Shown: positions 23,390 through 25,478 of the stretch, one piece after another
Layout: each line of letters opens with the position of its first letter
How positions within the stretch are numbered: position 1 is the stretch's first letter
From: Candidatus Poribacteria bacterium
Lineage (GTDB): Bacteria > Poribacteria > WGA-4E > WGA-3G
NCBI GenBank assembly: GCA_007571355.1
Contig: RKRO01000504.1
Coordinates: 1-25,478, forward strand
Length of the DNA: 25,478 nucleotides
Direction: 5' to 3'
Notes under the pieces: model-generated
What the model was told of the DNA's origin: nothing
Seen by the model: only the letters and a program-made list of their open reading frames with translations
Database searches by the model: none
Made by a program: the position numbers and the translations under genes

Positions 23390-23710
23390 TTAAACTACTG
23401 TAAGGCGAGGTTTCCATACCTCGCCTATTTCTTTATCAAACACTTCCGTTGAAGGTGAAAGTGCCTCTACAATAAGGGTCGGGTTGAGGAGTGTGTCGAA
23501 GACGTTATCCTCAAATTGGGGTTCGCCACAGAAAACGACAACATTAGGATAAAAATATGCACCTTTTGGGCCCGTCTTCACGCGCCTATTGTTACTGATA
23601 ACTTCACACTCCCGGTCTCTCAGTTGGAATGTTCAGTTCAGTGACTATATCCGCTGTGATATGAGTATGGGCCAGACTCGCCCCGGACATTGCAAGTATT
23701 TCTCCGTCCG
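23390..23710 (-). pseudogene. Decayed Uma2-family (DUF820) nuclease-like gene fragment
   Basis: Read on the minus strand, one frame gives ILAMSGASLAHTHITADIVT followed by ELNI (about 23700-23627). A shift of one base then gives QLRDRECEVISNNRRVKTGP, followed by KGAYFYPNVVVFCGEP, DTLLNPTLIVEALSPST and EVFDK. Together these match the Uma2 family (restriction-endonuclease fold, function unproven) in order: the SGxSxxH start, the RVK strand, YxYPDVVVVCGEP and LIVEVLSPST. About 105 of the usual 190 residues remain. The N-terminus has no recognisable start, one frameshift lies near 23626, and the C-terminus runs into the clpB hairpin after VFDK. It is a dead remnant, probably of mobile origin. Confidence 0.75.
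23403..23426 (+). terminator. Terminator-like hairpin after clpB
   Basis: AGGCGAGGT and ACCTCGCCT form a perfect 9-bp stem with a 6-nt loop, starting 14 nt after the clpB stop and followed by a T-rich stretch. It also overwrites the end of the decayed Uma2 reading frame on the other strand. Confidence 0.7.
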
Positions 23711-23788
23711 CGCATGTTGCCCTGGAAACTGCATTTTAAATTTCTGTGCATGCGCGAGATGTATTGTACTTGAATGGAAAGTTTTAAT

Positions 23789-23818
23789 TTGGCAATTTCT
23801 GGGCAGATGTGGTATAAT
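23789..23818 (+). promoter_or_regulatory. Strong promoter upstream of the right-edge gene
   Basis: TTGGCA (23789-23794), an 18-nt spacer and a perfect TATAAT (23813-23818) lie about 110 nt before the start codon at 23928. Confidence 0.65.
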
Positions 23819-23859
23819 CAACATGTAGTTTCAACGGTTTTTGAGTTCTATCTGCCCAG
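23799..23859. repeat. 10-bp inverted repeat flanking the -10 region
   Basis: CTGGGCAGAT (23799-23808) and ATCTGCCCAG (23850-23859) are exact reverse complements 41 nt apart. The left arm is in the promoter spacer and the right arm is in the early transcribed region, so the arms could be paired operators. They could also be the ends of a tiny inserted element. Confidence 0.55.
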
Positions 23860-23927
23860 TAAAAAGCGGTAGAACTATGATGGGTTTATACATGCCAGCG
23901 CGAAAGTGTGTAGGAGTATAAATAACT

Positions 23928-25478
23928 ATGCGCCCGCAATTAATTCAAAGAATGGCTCAGATTGATAGTCAAGTTGAATTTGAATTGACAACAGCTAGTA
24001 AGGTATCAGGTCTCCTTAAAGAGATTGGTTCTGAGCATGTTTTGCTAGATACTGCTAACGGCCCAATAACAATTTTGGTAGATTCAATAATTAGTGTTCA
24101 GAGTTTAGTCAATGTTAATGACTTTAAATCTACATCTAATACTCCGAATCAGGATAATCAAATTGACACGGCCGGCTCTTCAAATTCCAAACCGAGTGAG
24201 GTTGAAGGTTCGGGCTCGACGAACAATTCTCCGGATGAGGTTGAAGCATCTGGCTCCTTAGATACAGACACAGCATTGATAGAACCAATTCCAGAGCAGG
24301 ATAAAGTACCTGATGTTGTAGAAACTAACGGAGAGTCAGCAGACCTAGTTTCGGAACAGAATGCAACTCCCAGTTCTACAGATACTAATACAGAATCAGC
24401 AGGTTCGGTTCCAGAAGAGTCTGCGGAAGTGGACGTTACAGATACTGACACAGAATCAATCGCATTAGTTAATGTTGAGGATCAAGTTTCTGACAAACTT
24501 GATGAAATTGATAAGCGTTTTAAAAACGAAATTGAAGGGGCTAAAATTGAATTGATGCCCCCAGACTTTACCTTTCCAGCAGAAGAATTGATAGGTTGGC
24601 AAAATACAGATATTGCCGGCAAATGGTTACAAATCAAGAATAAGTTTGAGAACGCTCACAGAATCAATGAATTAAGCACAAAGTTTGGTAGGATCCAACC
24701 ACTATTAATTGAAATCAAACCTTTAGTTAGTCGTTTTCCTAATTCTCCATCCCTAAAACGTGTTTTTGCCTTTTTCAACGCGCTTTCACATCCAGGCGAT
24801 TGGCAAGAGGCTATTCAGATTTATCAAGAAGTAGCAATTACTTCAGAGAATGCAAGCGATTGGTTTAACGTGGCGGTATCTGCATTGAATCTCAATAAAG
24901 AAGAACTTGCATGCTATAGTCTGGAGAAATTTTTCCACGGTGTTTCGGTTATCGATGCTCCTGATGCGTGGTATGTTTATGTCAGCCTCGTAGAAAAATT
25001 CAACAACCTTTCTAGTTTCCGTGAACTGTGTAGAAATGACGAAAACGATATTGCTGATAATGAAATTGAGGCGTTATTAGATGCGGCTATATATCTGTTT
25101 AAAAAGAAGGTCTCTACGGAATTAGCGAAAGAAATTGTAGCGAAACGTATCAAAGGTGAACCAGCGGAATCTCTGCTAAGGGAAGTGTGCCAAAAACTTG
25201 GTGGGCAATCTACTGAGTCTTACCGTCATTTTCTAACGGAGTTCATGAGCGCGATGATTGCCTCAGAGAAAATAGTACATCCAATACCAACACAAAAATC
25301 AGATCAAAAAAAACCAAAAGGAAGATCTTTATGCAAGCGCAAAGCATGCTGATTTAGAAGAAAAAGACCTTGAGAAAGCAGAACGGCTTTTCCGAGAGTG
25401 CATTCGTCAAAATATCCGCCATGACAGTGCGATTAAGGATTTGGCAATGGTGCTTGTTCGATTAGAGCGTCCCAGGGA
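23928..25478 (+). CDS. Sm-like domain / repeat-linker / TPR-like protein, frame broken at an A8 run; partial at the right edge
   Basis: I do not recognise a named family. The open frame gives 474 residues to 25352. Residues 8-58 (VEFELTTASKVSGLL and HVLLDTANGPITILVDSI) look like a small Sm-like barrel. Residues 65-190 are an acidic Ser/Thr-rich linker with four 20-residue repeats. Residues 195-450 are helical, with TPR-like parts (WQEAIQIYQEVAITSENASD, WFNVAVSALNLNKEELACYS). At the A8 run (25306-25313) the frame slips. With one A fewer the protein continues as QKEDLYASAKHADLEEKDLE and then KAERLFRECIRQN to the edge, clearly more TPR. The start follows TAGGAG. Codons are visibly AT-richer than in neighbours (many TTA, AAT, ATT), suggesting transfer. 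Possible RNA-binding scaffold; the function is unknown. Confidence 0.65.
24258..24497 (+). repeat. Four tandem 60-nt coding repeats
   Basis: Units start at 24258, 24318, 24378 and 24438. The protein units are DTDTALIEPIPEQDKVPDV, VETNGESADLVSEQNATPSS, TDTNTESAGSVPEESAEVDV and TDTDTESIALVNVEDQVSDK. The last two are the most alike. They form the flexible acidic linker of the right-edge protein. Confidence 0.75.
25306..25313 (+). other. A8 homopolymer at a frame break
   Basis: Eight A residues follow GATC. Read as A8, the frame ends after 13 more codons at 25352. Read as A7, it stays open to the window end with TPR-like sequence. Confidence 0.7.

Overview
The window looks like bacterial chromosome of moderate GC content, most likely from an uncultured lineage of the Poribacteria/Planctomycetes kind. 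That assignment is inference from gene content: two phytanoyl-CoA-dioxygenase-like enzymes, two xylose-isomerase-like TIM barrels, WD40 genes, secreted LamG proteins with a shared C-terminal tail, and FGE-sulfatase-domain proteins. There is no rRNA, tRNA, CRISPR array, integrase or transposase that I can see.

Layout. Positions 1-475 (-) hold the start of an ADP-ribosylglycohydrolase broken by an in-frame TGA. Next is an HTH + gamma-glutamylcyclotransferase-like fusion (-) with a possible operator upstream. A PhyH oxygenase (+) and a sugar isomerase/epimerase (-) then converge on a shared hairpin. Positions 3361-8365 are a minus-strand block: two WD40 proteins, one membrane-anchored; a medium-chain dehydrogenase coupled to a DUF202 membrane protein; a small membrane protein; and a second PhyH-like enzyme. 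Two copies of an intergenic repeat sit in this block.

From 8512 the coding strand is plus. A good sigma70-type promoter drives four overlapping genes: a TenA/PqqC/CADD-like enzyme, an NTF2-like protein, an antitoxin-like protein and a MazF/PemK toxin. Two FGE-sulfatase-domain genes follow. The first is fused to a J domain and carries a 1-nt frameshift. The C-terminal ends of both have the codon pattern expected of diversity-generating-retroelement variable regions. A TPR protein, an ECF sigma factor, its zinc-binding anti-sigma factor and a two-VWA membrane protein come next. Then come purN, a second sugar isomerase-like gene, a small orphan protein, two tandem secreted LamG paralogues and clpB.

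The right end is accessory in character: a decayed Uma2-family gene, a strong promoter enclosed by a 10-bp inverted repeat, and an AT-richer gene. That gene encodes an Sm-like N-terminal domain, a linker built of four 60-nt repeats and a helical/TPR-like region. Its frame breaks at an A8 run just before the window ends.

Four genes have broken frames (ADP-ribosylglycohydrolase, J-FGE, Uma2, right-edge gene). Two breaks lie at homopolymers, so assembly error must be separated from real decay or programmed slippage. The best candidates for something undescribed are the paired FGE genes with variable-region-like ends and the right-edge Sm-like/repeat/TPR gene.
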